Origin: Alphaproteobacteria bacterium
Lineage (GTDB): Bacteria > Pseudomonadota > Alphaproteobacteria > Micropepsales > Micropepsaceae
DNA length: 64,000 bases
NCBI GenBank assembly: GCA_017308375.1
Contig: JAFKEW010000047.1
Span: 1 to 64,000 of the forward strand
Reading direction: 5' to 3'
The notes beneath the pieces are model-generated. The model worked only from the letters and a program-made list of their open reading frames with translations, made no database searches and was not told where the DNA came from. The position numbers were made by a program, and so were the translations under genes. Shown here in pieces: positions 44,805 through 55,334 of this stretch. The first letter of the stretch is position 1. Each line of letters begins with the position of its first letter.

Positions 44805-45590
44805 CTAGCCAAACCGGCCGGTGATGTATTGTTCGGTCTGCGAATTTTCCGGTGCGGTGAACACCTTGTCGGTGGCGCCATATTCGATCAGCTCACCCAG
44901 ATACATGAAGGCGGTGTAGTCGGACGCGCGGCTGGCCTGCTGCATGTTATGGGTGACGATGACGATGGTGTATTCCTTCGACAATTCGTCGATCAGTTCT
45001 TCGATCTTCGCGGTTGAGATCGGGTCCAGCGCCGAACACGGCTCGTCCAGCAAAATCACTTCCGGCCGCGTCGCCACCGTGCGCGCGATGCAGAGCCGCT
45101 GCTGCTGCCCGCCTGACAGGCTTAGGCCCGAAGCATTGAGCTTGTCCTTCACCTCGCCCCACAGGGCTGCGCGTTCCAGCGCATTCTGCACCCGGTCATC
45201 CAGTTCGGATTTCGGCAGCTTCTCATAAAGATTGATGCCGAAGGCGATGTTGTCATAGATCGTCATCGGAAACGGCGTCGGCTTCTGGAACACCATGCCG
45301 ACGCGTGCGCGCAGGAGATTGAGATCCTGTTTCGCGGTCAGGATATCCTCTCCGTCCAACAGCACTTCACCCTCCGCGTGCTGGTTCGGATAAAGCGCGT
45401 AAATACGATTCAAGACCCGCAGCAGGGTGGACTTGCCGCAACCGGACGGGCCGATGAAGGCCGTCACCTTGCGGTCGTAGAGCGGCAGCGAAATATTCTT
45501 CAACGCCTTGGTCTCGCCGTAATAGAACGAGAGATCGCGGATATCGATACGCGCGCGCGCATTGTTGCCATTCTGCATGCCGGCACTCAT
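44805..45590 (-). CDS. pstB: phosphate ABC transporter ATP-binding protein
   Basis: A 261-residue ABC ATPase with Walker [15 protein letters not shown]-loop [10 protein letters not shown] (the PTPFP variant is typical of PstB), signature [12 protein letters not shown] and Walker [13 protein letters not shown]. The ATG at 45590 overlaps the pstA stop (ATGA); upstream frame continuation is ignored. No phoU follows, which is unusual for a pst operon. Confidence 0.95.
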   Translation of the reverse strand: MSAGMQNGNNARARIDIRDLSFYYGETKALKNISLPLYDRKVTAFIGPSGCGKSTLLRVLNRIYALYPNQHAEGEVLLDGEDILTAKQDLNLLRARVGMVFQKPTPFPMTIYDNIAFGINLYEKLPKSELDDRVQNALERAALWGEVKDKLNASGLSLSGGQQQRLCIARTVATRPEVILLDEPCSALDPISTAKIEELIDELSKEYTIVIVTHNMQQASRASDYTAFMYLGELIEYGATDKVFTAPENSQTEQYITGRFG

Positions 45591-46435
45591 CCCTGTTTCC
45601 TTTGCGCTTCCAGAACCCGCGCCACCACGCTCAACGCCAGAACCGCGAAAGTGATCAACAGCGCACCCGCCCAGGCGAGCCTGTGCCAATCTTCATAAGG
45701 CGACATCGCGAACTGGAAGATGATGGTGGGCAGGCTGGCGATCGGCTGGGTGAGGTTCGTGCTCCAGAACTGGTTGTTCAGCGCGGTGAAAAGCAGCGGC
45801 GCGGTTTCGCCCGAAATGCGCGCGATGGCCAGAAGCACGCCGGTGATGATGCCCGCGCGCGCCGCCCGCCAGGTGACAGTGCGGATCACCGAACTCATCG
45901 GCGCGCCAAGCGCAATGGCGGCTTCGCGCAACGAACCCGGCACCAGAAGCAGCATGTTCTCGGTCGTGCGCACCACCACCGGAATGACGATGACCGCCAG
46001 CGCCGCCGCACCCGCCAGCGCCGAGAACCGCCCCATCGGGCGCACAAGCACCTCATAGATGAAGATGCCGATCACGATGGACGGCGCGCTGAGCAGGATG
46101 TCGTTCAGGAAGCGGATGTAGAAGGAGAGTTTTCCGTGGCGGCCATATTCGGCGAGATAGGTCCCGGCCAGAATGCCGATCGGCGTACCGGCGGCAACCG
46201 CCAGCGCACTCATGATGATACTGCCGGCGATTGCGTTCAGAAGACCGCCGTCGGAGCCGGGCGGCGGCGTCATTTCGGTGAAGACCTGGGGGCCAAGCCC
46301 GCCAATGCCTTCGACGATCAGTTCGAACAGGATGAAGCCGAGCCAGACGAGCCCGAATAGCTCCGCACCCGCCGACAGCGTCAGGAACGCGCCATTGATC
46401 GCCTTGCGCCGGAGATAAAGCGTGCGGTCCACCAT
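45587..46435 (-). CDS. pstA: phosphate ABC transporter permease PstA
   Basis: A 282-residue permease of six membrane helices. [36 protein letters not shown] order is diagnostic, as is [18 protein letters not shown], the EAA loop that docks on PstB. It follows pstC directly (stop and start codons are adjacent) and overlaps pstB. Confidence 0.94.
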   Translation of the reverse strand: MVDRTLYLRRKAINGAFLTLSAGAELFGLVWLGFILFELIVEGIGGLGPQVFTEMTPPPGSDGGLLNAIAGSIIMSALAVAAGTPIGILAGTYLAEYGRHGKLSFYIRFLNDILLSAPSIVIGIFIYEVLVRPMGRFSALAGAAALAVIVIPVVVRTTENMLLLVPGSLREAAIALGAPMSSVIRTVTWRAARAGIITGVLLAIARISGETAPLLFTALNNQFWSTNLTQPIASLPTIIFQFAMSPYEDWHRLAWAGALLITFAVLALSVVARVLEAQRKQG

Positions 46436-47422
46436 CTAGCGCGCCCCCGCACGGCGTTCGAGGCGGTAGAGCATGATCTGCGCCGCCGCGAGAACCAGGA
46501 AGGTGATGAAGAACAGGATCAAGCCCAGCTCGATCAGCGCGGGCACGTAAAGATCGCCCAGCGCCTCGGTGAACTCATTGGCGATGGTGGCGGAGATCGA
46601 GGTGCCCGGCGCGAACAGGGACGGGTTCAGCCGGTGCGCATTGCCGATCACGAAGGTGACCGCCATGGTTTCGCCCAGCGCCCGGCCAAGCGCCAGCATC
46701 GCCCCGCCGACGACGCCGGTGCGCGCATAAGGCAGCACCACGCGCCACATCACTTCCCATGTCGTGCAGCCAAGGCCATAGGCCGCTTCTTTCAGCATCG
46801 CGGGCACGGTTTCGAACACGTCGCGCGTCACCGCCGAGATGAAGGGCAGGATCATGATCGAAAGGATCAGCGCCGCGGTGAACATGCCGATGCCGTAAGG
46901 CGGGCCGGCGAACAGGGCGGAGAGCAGCGGCACATCGGCAAAGGCATCGATCAGCCAGGGCTGAACATGGGCCTGCAGATAAGGCGCCAGCACGAACAGA
47001 CCCCAGATGCCGTAGATGATGCTGGGGATACCGGCCAGCAATTCAATCGCGATGCCCACCGGGCGTTTCAGCGGACGGGGGCAAAGTTCCGTCAAAAAAA
47101 TCGCGATGCCGATGCCGACCGGCACCGCAATCGCCATGGCGAGGAATGAGCTGATCAGGGTGCCGGCGATGGGGGCGAGCGCACCGAACTTCTCCGTCAC
47201 CGGGTTCCATTTTTCGGTCCACAGGAAGGAGAAACCGAAGGTCTTGATGGCGGGCCACGCCCCGTTCAACAGCGCGATCAGCACGCCGAGAAAAATCGCC
47301 ACCACCAGAATGGCCGCGCCGAAGGTCAGGGCGCGGAAACGGCTGTCGCCTTTTCCATGACGCCGCATCGCGGTCGCGCGTGCCGTTTCGGCAAAATCGT
47401 GAGCCAAGGCGATGTCGGCCAT
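46436..47422 (-). CDS. pstC: phosphate ABC transporter permease PstC
   Basis: A 328-residue permease with six helices and the PstC signatures FGFSFLWTEKWNPV, AIFLTELCPRPLKRPVGIA and AAYGLGCTTWEVMWRV. It forms the heterodimeric channel with PstA. It lies 74 bases below pstS in the order S-C-A-B. Confidence 0.94.
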   Translation of the reverse strand: MADIALAHDFAETARATAMRRHGKGDSRFRALTFGAAILVVAIFLGVLIALLNGAWPAIKTFGFSFLWTEKWNPVTEKFGALAPIAGTLISSFLAMAIAVPVGIGIAIFLTELCPRPLKRPVGIAIELLAGIPSIIYGIWGLFVLAPYLQAHVQPWLIDAFADVPLLSALFAGPPYGIGMFTAALILSIMILPFISAVTRDVFETVPAMLKEAAYGLGCTTWEVMWRVVLPYARTGVVGGAMLALGRALGETMAVTFVIGNAHRLNPSLFAPGTSISATIANEFTEALGDLYVPALIELGLILFFITFLVLAAAQIMLYRLERRAGAR

Positions 47423-47496
47423 TTTCAGATTTCAAACCTGTCATAAAGGAAGACCGGGAGCCGAGGCAAAGCCCCGGCCCCGGTTACCGCGATGCC

Positions 47497-48537
47497 TTAC
47501 CGGCCCGATCCCGCGACGGCCTTCCAGCTTGCCTCGATCCGCTTCACCACGCTGTCGGGCAGGGGAACGTAGTCGAGACCTTCGGCCATCTGATCGCCTT
47601 CCGCGAAAGCCCAGCCGAAGAAGTCCAGCACCTGTTTGATGGCGGCGGGGTCTTTCGGGTTCTTGTAGACCAGGATGAAGGTCGGGTTCTCGATCGGCCA
47701 TGATTCGGCGCCCGGCTGATCGGTCAGGATCATGAAGAAATTGTCGGCATGGTCCCAATCGGCATTGGCGGCCGCGGCCTGAAACGACTGCATGCCGGGG
47801 CTGACCACCTTGCCCGCGCGGTTCTTCATCCGCATATAGGAAAGATTGTTCTGCTTGGCGTAGGCATATTCGACATAGCCGATGGCGCCGCGTGTCTTGG
47901 CGACATTGCCGGCCACGCCTTCATTGCCCTTGGCCCCGATGCCGACCGGCCATTCGATAGAGGTGGCGGCGCCGACCTCGCTCGCCCATTCCTTGCTGAC
48001 CTTGGAAAGATAATTGGCGAAAATGAAGGTGGTGCCCGACCCGTCGGAGCGGTGGACGACGACAATCGGCATATTGGGCAGCTTCAGGCCCGGATTGAGT
48101 TTCGCGAGCGCGGCATCGTTCCACTTGGTGATCTTGCCCATATAGATCGCGGCGAGCGTCGGCCCGTCGATCACGATCTCGCCCGCCTTGATGCCGGGCA
48201 GATTGTAGACCAGCACCTCGGCCCCGATCACGGTCGGGAACATGGCAAGGCCGGCCTCGTTCAGCTCCTTCGGCGACAGGGGCTTGTCGGTGGCGCCGAA
48301 ACTGACCGTTTTGGCCTTGATCTGGGCGATACCGCCGCCCGAACCGATGGATTGATAATTCAGCCTGACCCCGGTCTTGGCATTATAGGCTTCAGCCCAT
48401 TTGGCATAAATCGGATAGGGAAATGTGGCGCCCGCCCCGGTGATGGCCGTGGCGGCGGATGCGGGCATGGCAGCGGGCAGCACAAAAGCGGCAGCCACGG
48501 CAGCCAGGCCGAACAGGCGGCGGGAAATCAGTGTCAT
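47497..48537 (-). CDS. pstS: phosphate-binding periplasmic protein PstS
   Basis: A 346-residue high-affinity phosphate binder. After a signal peptide ending near ASA-A come ITGAGATFPYPIYAKWA, LNYQSIGSGGG and VVVHRSDGSGTTFIF, the loops that clamp phosphate. The ATG at 48537 gives a proper signal peptide. A candidate Pho box lies 120 bases upstream. Confidence 0.96.
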   Translation of the reverse strand: MTLISRRLFGLAAVAAAFVLPAAMPASAATAITGAGATFPYPIYAKWAEAYNAKTGVRLNYQSIGSGGGIAQIKAKTVSFGATDKPLSPKELNEAGLAMFPTVIGAEVLVYNLPGIKAGEIVIDGPTLAAIYMGKITKWNDAALAKLNPGLKLPNMPIVVVHRSDGSGTTFIFANYLSKVSKEWASEVGAATSIEWPVGIGAKGNEGVAGNVAKTRGAIGYVEYAYAKQNNLSYMRMKNRAGKVVSPGMQSFQAAAANADWDHADNFFMILTDQPGAESWPIENPTFILVYKNPKDPAAIKQVLDFFGWAFAEGDQMAEGLDYVPLPDSVVKRIEASWKAVAGSGR

Positions 48538-48656
48538 CAAAACCCTCTTTGGTTGGACTTGCGACCGTTTCCGGCCAGCCCGCGGAAATGCCGGTTCTGC
48601 CGGCCGCGCGCCGCCCAATCGCGGTCTGCCGCTGAAAGACCCTCTCCGCGTGCAAC

Positions 48657-48689
48657 GTCCATCACAGTTTTACGAAGCTTTTGTGACAT
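48657..48689 (-). promoter_or_regulatory. candidate Pho box upstream of pstS
   Basis: Read towards pstS, three successive 11-base units appear: ATGTCACAAAA (48689-48679), GCTTCGTAAAA (48678-48668) and CTGTGATGGAC (48667-48657). This matches the 7+4 base periodicity of PhoB sites, with the first unit closest to CTGTCATAAAA. It is the only recognisable signal in the 321-base gap 48538-48858 between pstS and the divergent hybrid kinase gene. Confidence 0.55.
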
Positions 48690-48858
48690 GGCGGGTAGGG
48701 CTGACGGGCGAAGGGGCCGAAATCCTGGCTTTTCCACCTTTTTTCGTCCCGGCGGCACCGGGGCGCCCAGGGACTTAAGCGTTTCTCAAGGGGGTTCTGG
48801 AACAATCCCCTGACGCGGGAAAGGTTGTTCCCCCGCCCGGCGTGCAAGGAGAACAGGG

Positions 48859-51066
48859 GTGGCCCCAGCCCGCACCATCCGCATTGTCTTCGGCCTCATC
48901 GCGCTTCTGATCGCGGCGGCGGCGTTGCGCGATCTCGTCCTTCACGGCCATCTGACCCTCATCACCCCGCCGGTCTTCGGCGCGCTGATCGCGGTCGGCA
49001 CCGGCATCATCCTGCACGGCTTCCTGATCGCGCGCGAACGCACCCATGCGCTTCACCGCAAGACGCATGAACTGGCGCTTGCCACCCAGAAGATCGAGAA
49101 CGCGCTGAAGAATGCGTCCGCGATGAATGCGCGGCTGTTCGAGAGCGAGCAACGCTACAAAGGTCTGGTGGACAGCCAGGGCGACGCGATCATCCGCCGG
49201 GCCGCCGACAGCCGGCTGACTTATGCCAACGATTCCTTTTTCCGCCTGTTCGGACTTGCGCCGAAAGACGCCATCGGCCAGCCCTTCATGCCCGAACTGC
49301 ACCCCGGCAGCCGCACGCCGCAATTCGGCAGCCCCGGCGGCGAGGAAACCGGCCGCGGCCGTGTGCGCTATGACCAGCATGTGCGCACCGCCTATGGCTG
49401 GCGCTGGATCGCGTGGGAGGATTATGCGGTGCGCGACGCCTTCGGCCGCCTGGTCGAGGTGCAGAGCGTCGGCCGCGACGTCACCGAACGCAAGGCGCTG
49501 GAAGATGCGCTGACCGAGGCGCGCGACCGCGCCGAAGCGGCAAGCCGGGCCAAATCCGGCTTCCTGGCCACCATGAGCCACGAGATCCGCACGCCGATGA
49601 ACGGCGTTCTGGGCATGGCGCGGCTGCTGCTCGAAACCGATCTGCGCGCCGAACAGCGCACCTATTCCGAAGCGATCTGCCAGTCGGGCGAGGCGCTGCT
49701 GGAACTGATCGGCGATATTCTCGACTTTTCCAAGATCGAATCCGGTGCGATGACACTCGACGAAGATGAAGTCGATCTGCGCGCGGTGGTGGAAGGCGTG
49801 GTGGAGCTTCTGGGCCCACGCGCGCATGCCAAGGACATCGAAATCCTGTCGGTGATCGCGCCCGACGTGCCCCAGATGATCCGCGGCGACACCATCCGCC
49901 TGCGTCAGGTGCTGACCAACCTGGTGGGCAATGCGCTCAAATTCACCGAAGCGGGCGGCGTGCGCATCGACATGCGCCTGCACGAAAAGGCGGAACGCCG
50001 GATGCTGCACTTCGAGGTGCACGACACCGGCGTGGGCGTCGAGCAATCCAAGCGCGCCGAGATCTTCAACGAATTCGTGCAGGCCGATTCCAGCCATGCG
50101 CGGCGTTACGGCGGCACGGGGCTGGGGCTTGCGATTTCGCGCCGCCTGGTGGAGGCGATGGGCGGTGAAATCGGGGTCGATGCGTCCGAAGGCGGCGGCA
50201 GCCTGTTCTGGTTCGACATCCCGGCTTTCGTGGTCAAACCGGCCCTGCCCGGCCTGCAGCATGTGCTGGCCGATCTGACGGTCGCGATCGTGACGCAGAA
50301 CCCGGTGCTGGGCGACGGGCTTGCCGCGCAGATCCGCACCAGCGGCGGCGCGATCGCTGCCGCATCGGAAAACACCGCCGATCTGATCCTGATCGATGCC
50401 GGAACGGGAACCGAGCCCCAACTCTCCGCCACACCCGAAAGCGATATTCCCGCCATCGTGCTGATCCCGCCCGCGGCGCGCGGCAAATGGCCGAAGCTGC
50501 GCAAGATGGGGTTCACCGGCTATCTGGTGAAGCCGGTGCGCCATGCCTCGCTTCTCGAACGGCTGCAGGAATCCTTCGGCACCATTTCGACCGAGCCGCC
50601 GCCGGTCGATGCGGCCTATGCGCCGGTTACGGTTGCGAGCGGGAAGGCAAGCGGACAGGCACTGAAAATCCTGCTGGCGGAGGACAATCCGATCAACGCG
50701 CTTCTGGCGCGCGAATTGTTGCGCCGCCGCGGCCACCAGGTGAGCGCGGTGACATCGGGCGAAGCCGCCGTGCTGGCGATGCAGGAAAATCATTTCGATC
50801 TGCTTCTGACCGATATTCACATGCCGGGCCTTGACGGGGTGGAGGCGGCAAAACGCATCCGCACCGACGAAGCGGCGGCGGGAAGGCCGCGCACGCCGAT
50901 TGTGGCGCTGACCGCCGATGTGCTGGAAACCGGCCGCGATGCCTGCCGCGACGCAGGGATGGACGGCTTTCTGACCAAGCCCATCGACCCGGCCGAGCTT
51001 GACGCCATCCTCGCAAGTCTCTTTCCATCCGGTGCCGAGTCGAATCTGCGCCACCGGGCCGCCTGA
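48859..51066 (+). CDS. hybrid sensor histidine kinase
   Basis: A 735-residue membrane kinase. Two N-terminal helices (about 8-30 and 36-56) lead to a coiled segment, a PAS domain (about 95-215), the HisKA box [10 protein letters not shown] with His241, and a HATPase with DTGVGV and [11 protein letters not shown] degenerate receiver-like domain (about 470-570) precedes a complete C-terminal receiver with the phospho-acceptor Asp652 in [10 protein letters not shown]. It starts at a GTG behind AAGGAG. It is not PhoR, despite lying beside pstS; a separate Hpt protein would be needed for relay. Confidence 0.92.
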   Translation: MAPARTIRIVFGLIALLIAAAALRDLVLHGHLTLITPPVFGALIAVGTGIILHGFLIARERTHALHRKTHELALATQKIENALKNASAMNARLFESEQRYKGLVDSQGDAIIRRAADSRLTYANDSFFRLFGLAPKDAIGQPFMPELHPGSRTPQFGSPGGEETGRGRVRYDQHVRTAYGWRWIAWEDYAVRDAFGRLVEVQSVGRDVTERKALEDALTEARDRAEAASRAKSGFLATMSHEIRTPMNGVLGMARLLLETDLRAEQRTYSEAICQSGEALLELIGDILDFSKIESGAMTLDEDEVDLRAVVEGVVELLGPRAHAKDIEILSVIAPDVPQMIRGDTIRLRQVLTNLVGNALKFTEAGGVRIDMRLHEKAERRMLHFEVHDTGVGVEQSKRAEIFNEFVQADSSHARRYGGTGLGLAISRRLVEAMGGEIGVDASEGGGSLFWFDIPAFVVKPALPGLQHVLADLTVAIVTQNPVLGDGLAAQIRTSGGAIAAASENTADLILIDAGTGTEPQLSATPESDIPAIVLIPPAARGKWPKLRKMGFTGYLVKPVRHASLLERLQESFGTISTEPPPVDAAYAPVTVASGKASGQALKILLAEDNPINALLARELLRRRGHQVSAVTSGEAAVLAMQENHFDLLLTDIHMPGLDGVEAAKRIRTDEAAAGRPRTPIVALTADVLETGRDACRDAGMDGFLTKPIDPAELDAILASLFPSGAESNLRHRAA

Positions 51067-51118
51067 TACCTGTCATCGGAGCTGGCCCCGCGCACCGCAC
51101 GGGATGAGGAGCGGGTGA

Positions 51119-52492
51119 TTGAAGCCGCACACCGGAGATGAGCCCGCCACCGAAAACGTAAAGCGCAAACGCCCCGGCCTTGCCGCCTATCTCGAACCGC
51201 GCACATTCCTGATGCTGGTGCTGGGGTTTTCCAGCGGCCTTCCCTTTCTGCTCACCGGCAACACCTTCGGCTACTGGCTGCGCGATCAGGGCACATCGCT
51301 CGCGGCCATCGGATTCCTGTCCGGCGTCGGCATCGCCTATTCGCTGAAATTCCTCTGGGCCCCGATTGTGGATCGCACCGTGCCGCCCCTGCTTGGCCGG
51401 CTTGGCCACCGCCGGGCGTGGATGCTCGCCTCACAGATCGTGGCCGGGCTCGGCCTGATCGCGATGGCCATAGCGGGCACCAGCCACGGCCTTGTCACCG
51501 CCGGGGTGCTGGCGCTGATCGTCGCTTTCGCCTCCGCCACACAGGATATCGTGATCGATGCCTGGCGGATCGAGATCGCGCAAAGCGATGAGGAACTGGG
51601 CCTTCTGTCATCGGCCTATCAGCTCGGCTATCGCGTGGCGCTGATCGCGACCGATGCGCTGATCCTGATTGCCGCGGCCAATCTCGGCTGGCCCATATCC
51701 TATGCGCTTTACGGCCTTCTGATGGGGGCGGGCATCGCCGCCACCCTGTTCGCGCCGGAGCCCGCGCGCGCCAGCCGTATAATGGAAGAAAACGCCGATA
51801 CAGCGCCTTTATGGTCGTGGCGCGGTTTCACCGATGCGGTGGTCGGCCCGTTTGCGGCCTTCTTCCGCACCCACGGCCTGCTCGCCTTCCTGATGCTGGC
51901 AGCGATCAGCCTTTACCGGCTGCCGGATTTCATGATGGGGCCGATGGCCAATCCGTTCTATCACGACATCGGGCTGACCAAGGAAATGGTGGGCGCGGTC
52001 AGGGGCTCCATCGGGCTTGGCGCCTCGTTCGCCGGAATCGCGGCGGGCGGATTCTGTGTGTTGCGCTTCGGCTTCCTGCCCAGCCTGATCGTGGGCGGCA
52101 TTCTGCAAGCACTCGCGATTGCGGCTTACGCCACGCTTGCGATGTTCACGCCCAGCCTGAGCCTGTTCGCCGCGGTGATGACCGGGGACAATTTCGCCAT
52201 CAGCTTCGCCGGTGTCGCACTTGTCTCCTATATGTCGAGTTTGACGAGCCTCGGCTACACCGCCACGCAATATGCGCTTCTGACCTCCTGCTATGCCTGG
52301 ATCGGCAAGATCAGCAAGACCTTCTCCGGCCTTGCGGTCGAAGGGCTCAGCGCCACGCACGGCCTGATCGGTGCCTACAAGCTGTTCTTTATCGCCACCG
52401 GCGTCGCGGGAATTCCGGCCATTCTGCTGTTTGCGCTGCTTTTCCGCCTGAAACACACGAAAGCGGGCAGTTTGCCTGCACCGCCCCGGTAA
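51119..52492 (+). CDS. ampG: MFS permease, AmpG type
   Basis: A 457-residue 12- to 14-helix transporter. FLMLVLGFSSGLPFLLTGNTFGYWLRDQG and ATQDIVIDAWRIE are hallmarks of AmpG, which imports anhydro-muropeptides for cell-wall recycling and can influence beta-lactamase induction. The start is a TTG with AGGAG upstream. It follows the hybrid kinase by 52 bases. Confidence 0.9.
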   Translation: MKPHTGDEPATENVKRKRPGLAAYLEPRTFLMLVLGFSSGLPFLLTGNTFGYWLRDQGTSLAAIGFLSGVGIAYSLKFLWAPIVDRTVPPLLGRLGHRRAWMLASQIVAGLGLIAMAIAGTSHGLVTAGVLALIVAFASATQDIVIDAWRIEIAQSDEELGLLSSAYQLGYRVALIATDALILIAAANLGWPISYALYGLLMGAGIAATLFAPEPARASRIMEENADTAPLWSWRGFTDAVVGPFAAFFRTHGLLAFLMLAAISLYRLPDFMMGPMANPFYHDIGLTKEMVGAVRGSIGLGASFAGIAAGGFCVLRFGFLPSLIVGGILQALAIAAYATLAMFTPSLSLFAAVMTGDNFAISFAGVALVSYMSSLTSLGYTATQYALLTSCYAWIGKISKTFSGLAVEGLSATHGLIGAYKLFFIATGVAGIPAILLFALLFRLKHTKAGSLPAPPR

Positions 52493-52569
52493 AGTAGGGT
52501 TTCGCATGAAATCCACACCGGTCCGCGCGAGAATTGCCCGCTTGCGGGCGGTTTAGGGAAGCAGTCGTT

Positions 52570-53424
52570 TTGGTCAACATTTACGAGCCCGGACCATTGG
52601 AGGGCCGCCTCGAACAGTGGCCGGTTCTGGCTGTCTCGGGCGCGCTGGAAGTGCGGCTGGCCGAAACCGGAGAAGAAGTCGCCGCCGCCCAGCGCCTGCG
52701 CTACCGCGTATTCTATGAGGAGATGGACGCAACGCCATCGCCTGAGATGCGCGCGGTGCGCCGCGATTTCGATCGGTTCGACGCGATTTGCGACCATCTT
52801 CTGGTGGTGGATCGTGACGCCCACGACGAAGACGGCCAGCCCGCCGTGGTCGGCACCTACCGGCTGATGCGCGAAGTGCATGCCGAAAAGGCCGGCGGTT
52901 TCTATACCGCGGGCGAATACGACATTGCGGCCATGCTCAAGGCGCTGCCCCCCGGCACGCGCATGCTGGAGCTGGGGCGGTCCTGCGTGCTGAAGCCCTA
53001 CCGGGTGAAGGCCGCGACGATGCAGCTTCTGTGGCGCGGGGTGATGACCTATGTCGCGCGCTTCTCCGTCGATCTGATGTTCGGCTGTGCCTCGCTCGGC
53101 AGCACGGACCCCGATGCGCTGAAACTGCCGCTGTCCTATCTGCATCATTTCCACCCGGCACCGAAAGAGGTGCGGGTGCGCGCACGCGCCGAACGCTATG
53201 TCGAAATGAACCGGATGCCGAAAGACGACATCGACCCGCGCGAGGCGTTGCGCAGCCTGCCGCCGATGATCAAGGGTTATGTCCGCGCCGGTGCCGGCAT
53301 CGGTGAAGGTGCGGTGGTGGACAACCAGTTCGGCACCACCGATGTGTTCATCTATCTTCCGGTGGCGAAGATCAGCGCGCGCTACCGCAACCGCTTCGGC
53401 AAACTGCCCGAGCCGGCGGGCTGA
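52570..53424 (+). CDS. olsB: OlsB-type N-acyltransferase (ornithine lipid synthesis)
   Basis: A 284-residue GNAT-fold acyltransferase. EVRLAETGEEVAAAQRLRYRVFYEEM, DFDRFDAICDHLLV and LELGRSCVLKPYR are typical of OlsB, which forms lyso-ornithine lipid from ornithine and acyl-ACP. The start is unclear: I use the TTG at 52570 after AGGGA; a TTG at 52534 is also open. OlsB is often induced by phosphate limitation; the pst operon is about 4 kb away, but no Pho box is seen here. Confidence 0.82.
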   Translation: MVNIYEPGPLEGRLEQWPVLAVSGALEVRLAETGEEVAAAQRLRYRVFYEEMDATPSPEMRAVRRDFDRFDAICDHLLVVDRDAHDEDGQPAVVGTYRLMREVHAEKAGGFYTAGEYDIAAMLKALPPGTRMLELGRSCVLKPYRVKAATMQLLWRGVMTYVARFSVDLMFGCASLGSTDPDALKLPLSYLHHFHPAPKEVRVRARAERYVEMNRMPKDDIDPREALRSLPPMIKGYVRAGAGIGEGAVVDNQFGTTDVFIYLPVAKISARYRNRFGKLPEPAG

Positions 53425-53432
53425 AACGCCAA

Positions 53433-53472
53433 CGTGTCATGACCCGCGAATGCGGGCCACCCAGGTGACACG
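53433..53472. repeat. REP-like palindrome between olsB and gshB
   Basis: CGTGTCA (53433-53439) and TGACACG (53466-53472) are outer 7-base arms; CCCGC and GCGGG (53443-53447, 53452-53456) form an inner stem. It lies between convergent genes and could terminate both. The layered design resembles extragenic palindromes. Confidence 0.55.
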
Positions 53473-53533
53473 ATTCATTCTGCCGAAAACGCGTGCGCTT
53501 CAACCGGACGGCACGGAAACCCGGGCCATGACA

Positions 53534-54481
53534 TCATGACTTTTTGAGCCGGCGTTCGATCGCATCCCAGATCATTGCCGCGCCGTCCGGCCCGCCGAAA
53601 CGCTTCACTTCCTGAATGCCGGTGGGCGAGGTGACATTCACCTCCGTCAGATAATCGCCGATCACGTCGATGCCGGTGAAAAGCAGGCCGCGCGCCCGCA
53701 ATTCCGGCCCCAGCGCCTTGCAGATATCCATTTCGCGGGCACTGAGCGTGGTCGGTTCGGCCTTGCCGCCGACATGCATGTTGGAGCGCGCCTCGCCCGC
53801 CGCCGGAACACGGTTGATCGCGCCGGCAAATTCGCCATCGACCAGAATGATGCGCTTGTCGCCCTTGCGCACCTCGGGCACGTAACGCTGCACGATCACC
53901 GGTTCGCGATAAAAGGCGGTGAACATTTCCAACAGAGCGCCGAGATTTTCATCTTCCGGTTTTAGGCGGAACACACCCGCACCGCCATTGCCGTAAAGCG
54001 GCTTCACGATGATGTCGCGATGGGCATCGCGGAAGCGTTTGATCTCGTCACGGTCGCTGGTGATCAGGGTCGGCGGCATCAGATCCTTGAACAGCGTGAC
54101 GAACAGTTTTTCCGGTGCGTTGCGGACATGAAACGGATCGTTCACCACCAGCGTTTTGGGATGAATGCGCTCCAATAGATGCGTCGCGGTGATATAGGCC
54201 ATGTCGAACGGCGGGTCCTGCCGCATCAGCACCACATCGGCCTTCGACAAATCGAAGCGTTCCATCTCACCCAGCGTGAAGTGATTGCCCACTTCGTTGC
54301 GCACGATCAGCGGGCGCACCTTTGCGCTCACCGTGCCGTCGAGAAAAGTGAGATCGCGCGGCCCGTAATAAAGCAGGGTGTGGCCGCGGGCCTGCGCCTC
54401 CAGCGCCAATGCAAATGTGGAATCGCCCCTTATGTCGATCCGTTCGATCGGGTCCATCTGGACGGCAGCAAGCAGGGTCAT
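53534..54481 (-). CDS. gshB: glutathione synthetase
   Basis: A 315-residue ATP-grasp ligase joining gamma-glutamylcysteine and glycine. The N-terminus [20 protein letters not shown] is diagnostic; [15 protein letters not shown] is the ATP-grasp loop and [13 protein letters not shown] the metal and substrate site. It lies 21 bases below the SirB1-like gene, an order common in alphaproteobacteria with yraN and rsmI upstream. Confidence 0.96.
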   Translation of the reverse strand: MTLLAAVQMDPIERIDIRGDSTFALALEAQARGHTLLYYGPRDLTFLDGTVSAKVRPLIVRNEVGNHFTLGEMERFDLSKADVVLMRQDPPFDMAYITATHLLERIHPKTLVVNDPFHVRNAPEKLFVTLFKDLMPPTLITSDRDEIKRFRDAHRDIIVKPLYGNGGAGVFRLKPEDENLGALLEMFTAFYREPVIVQRYVPEVRKGDKRIILVDGEFAGAINRVPAAGEARSNMHVGGKAEPTTLSAREMDICKALGPELRARGLLFTGIDVIGDYLTEVNVTSPTGIQEVKRFGGPDGAAMIWDAIERRLKKS

Positions 54482-54502
54482 GAAACGGGTCCTGTTGAGT
54501 GG

Positions 54503-55321
54503 CTAATTCAATCGGCGTTTGAGGGCGTGGAGCGCAAGGGCCGCTTCGTTGTGCAGCGCGGTGCCCTCTCCGGCAAGGGCGAGGCCGGATTCATACGCCG
54601 TCTTGGCCGCGCCCAATGAAGAGGTGCTTTCATAGTGCCGCGCCAGCTCGATCCACAAATCCGCACGCCGGGGCGCGATCAGAACCATGCGGCGCGCGAT
54701 CTCCACCGCGCGCGGCCGGTCATCGGCCTGAAGCGCGCGCAGGCGGATATTGTTCTGAAGCCGCAACAGCACATCGGTGTCGCTGACCGCTTCGGCTTGA
54801 ACCGCGGCCACCGAAAGCGGGCCGCCCAGGCGCTCGGGCTCCAGCACCGCACCGCTGTTGAACGGGTCGATCAGAAGCGCATGACCATCGCGGATCACCC
54901 GCAACAGGAAATGGCCGGGGCTGGCAAGACCTTCGGCCACACAGCCTGCCGCCCGCGCCGCATGGATATAAAGAATGCCGAGCGCCACCGGCAGGCCGCG
55001 GCGGCGGTCGATCACCGCCATCAGATCGGCATTTTCCGCCGCATCGTAATGGGTGCGATCACCGTCATAGCCGAACTGGCCGGTCATCATCTGCGCGACG
55101 GCCGTTACCGCGTCCAGCGGCGGCTGGCCCGCCCGCACGGCGGCACCGGCGGCTTCGGCAATCGCATTCAGATGCGCTTCGTAAGAGCTGCGCGGAATGC
55201 GGGTGTGGTCGAGGGCCGCCAGCATCAGGGCAGCGCGCGCAATATCGTGCGGACCGTCGCCCGCCTCACCCAGCGCCTTCAGATATGCGGCCGGATCGCC
55301 ACCATACGCACCCATGACCAT
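54503..55321 (-). CDS. SirB1/transglutaminase-like family protein
   Basis: A protein of about 272 residues with a transglutaminase-like SirB1 domain (GDRTHYDAAENADLMAVIDRRRGLPVALGILYIHAARAAG; GLASPGHFLLRV) and C-terminal tetratricopeptide repeats. The function is unknown; the usual transglutaminase Cys position reads VALGI, so peptidase activity is doubtful. The start is uncertain: an ATG at 55360 would overlap yraN by 26 bases, while 55321 follows its stop. Confidence 0.82.
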   Translation of the reverse strand: MVMGAYGGDPAAYLKALGEAGDGPHDIARAALMLAALDHTRIPRSSYEAHLNAIAEAAGAAVRAGQPPLDAVTAVAQMMTGQFGYDGDRTHYDAAENADLMAVIDRRRGLPVALGILYIHAARAAGCVAEGLASPGHFLLRVIRDGHALLIDPFNSGAVLEPERLGGPLSVAAVQAEAVSDTDVLLRLQNNIRLRALQADDRPRAVEIARRMVLIAPRRADLWIELARHYESTSSLGAAKTAYESGLALAGEGTALHNEAALALHALKRRLN

Positions 55322-55334
55322 GGCCCACTGTGCC

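Noticed and set aside
48775..51054. Long minus-strand frame (759 codons) opposite the hybrid kinase
   Set aside because: Antisense shadow of the kinase gene; contains no family motif and no ribosome site.
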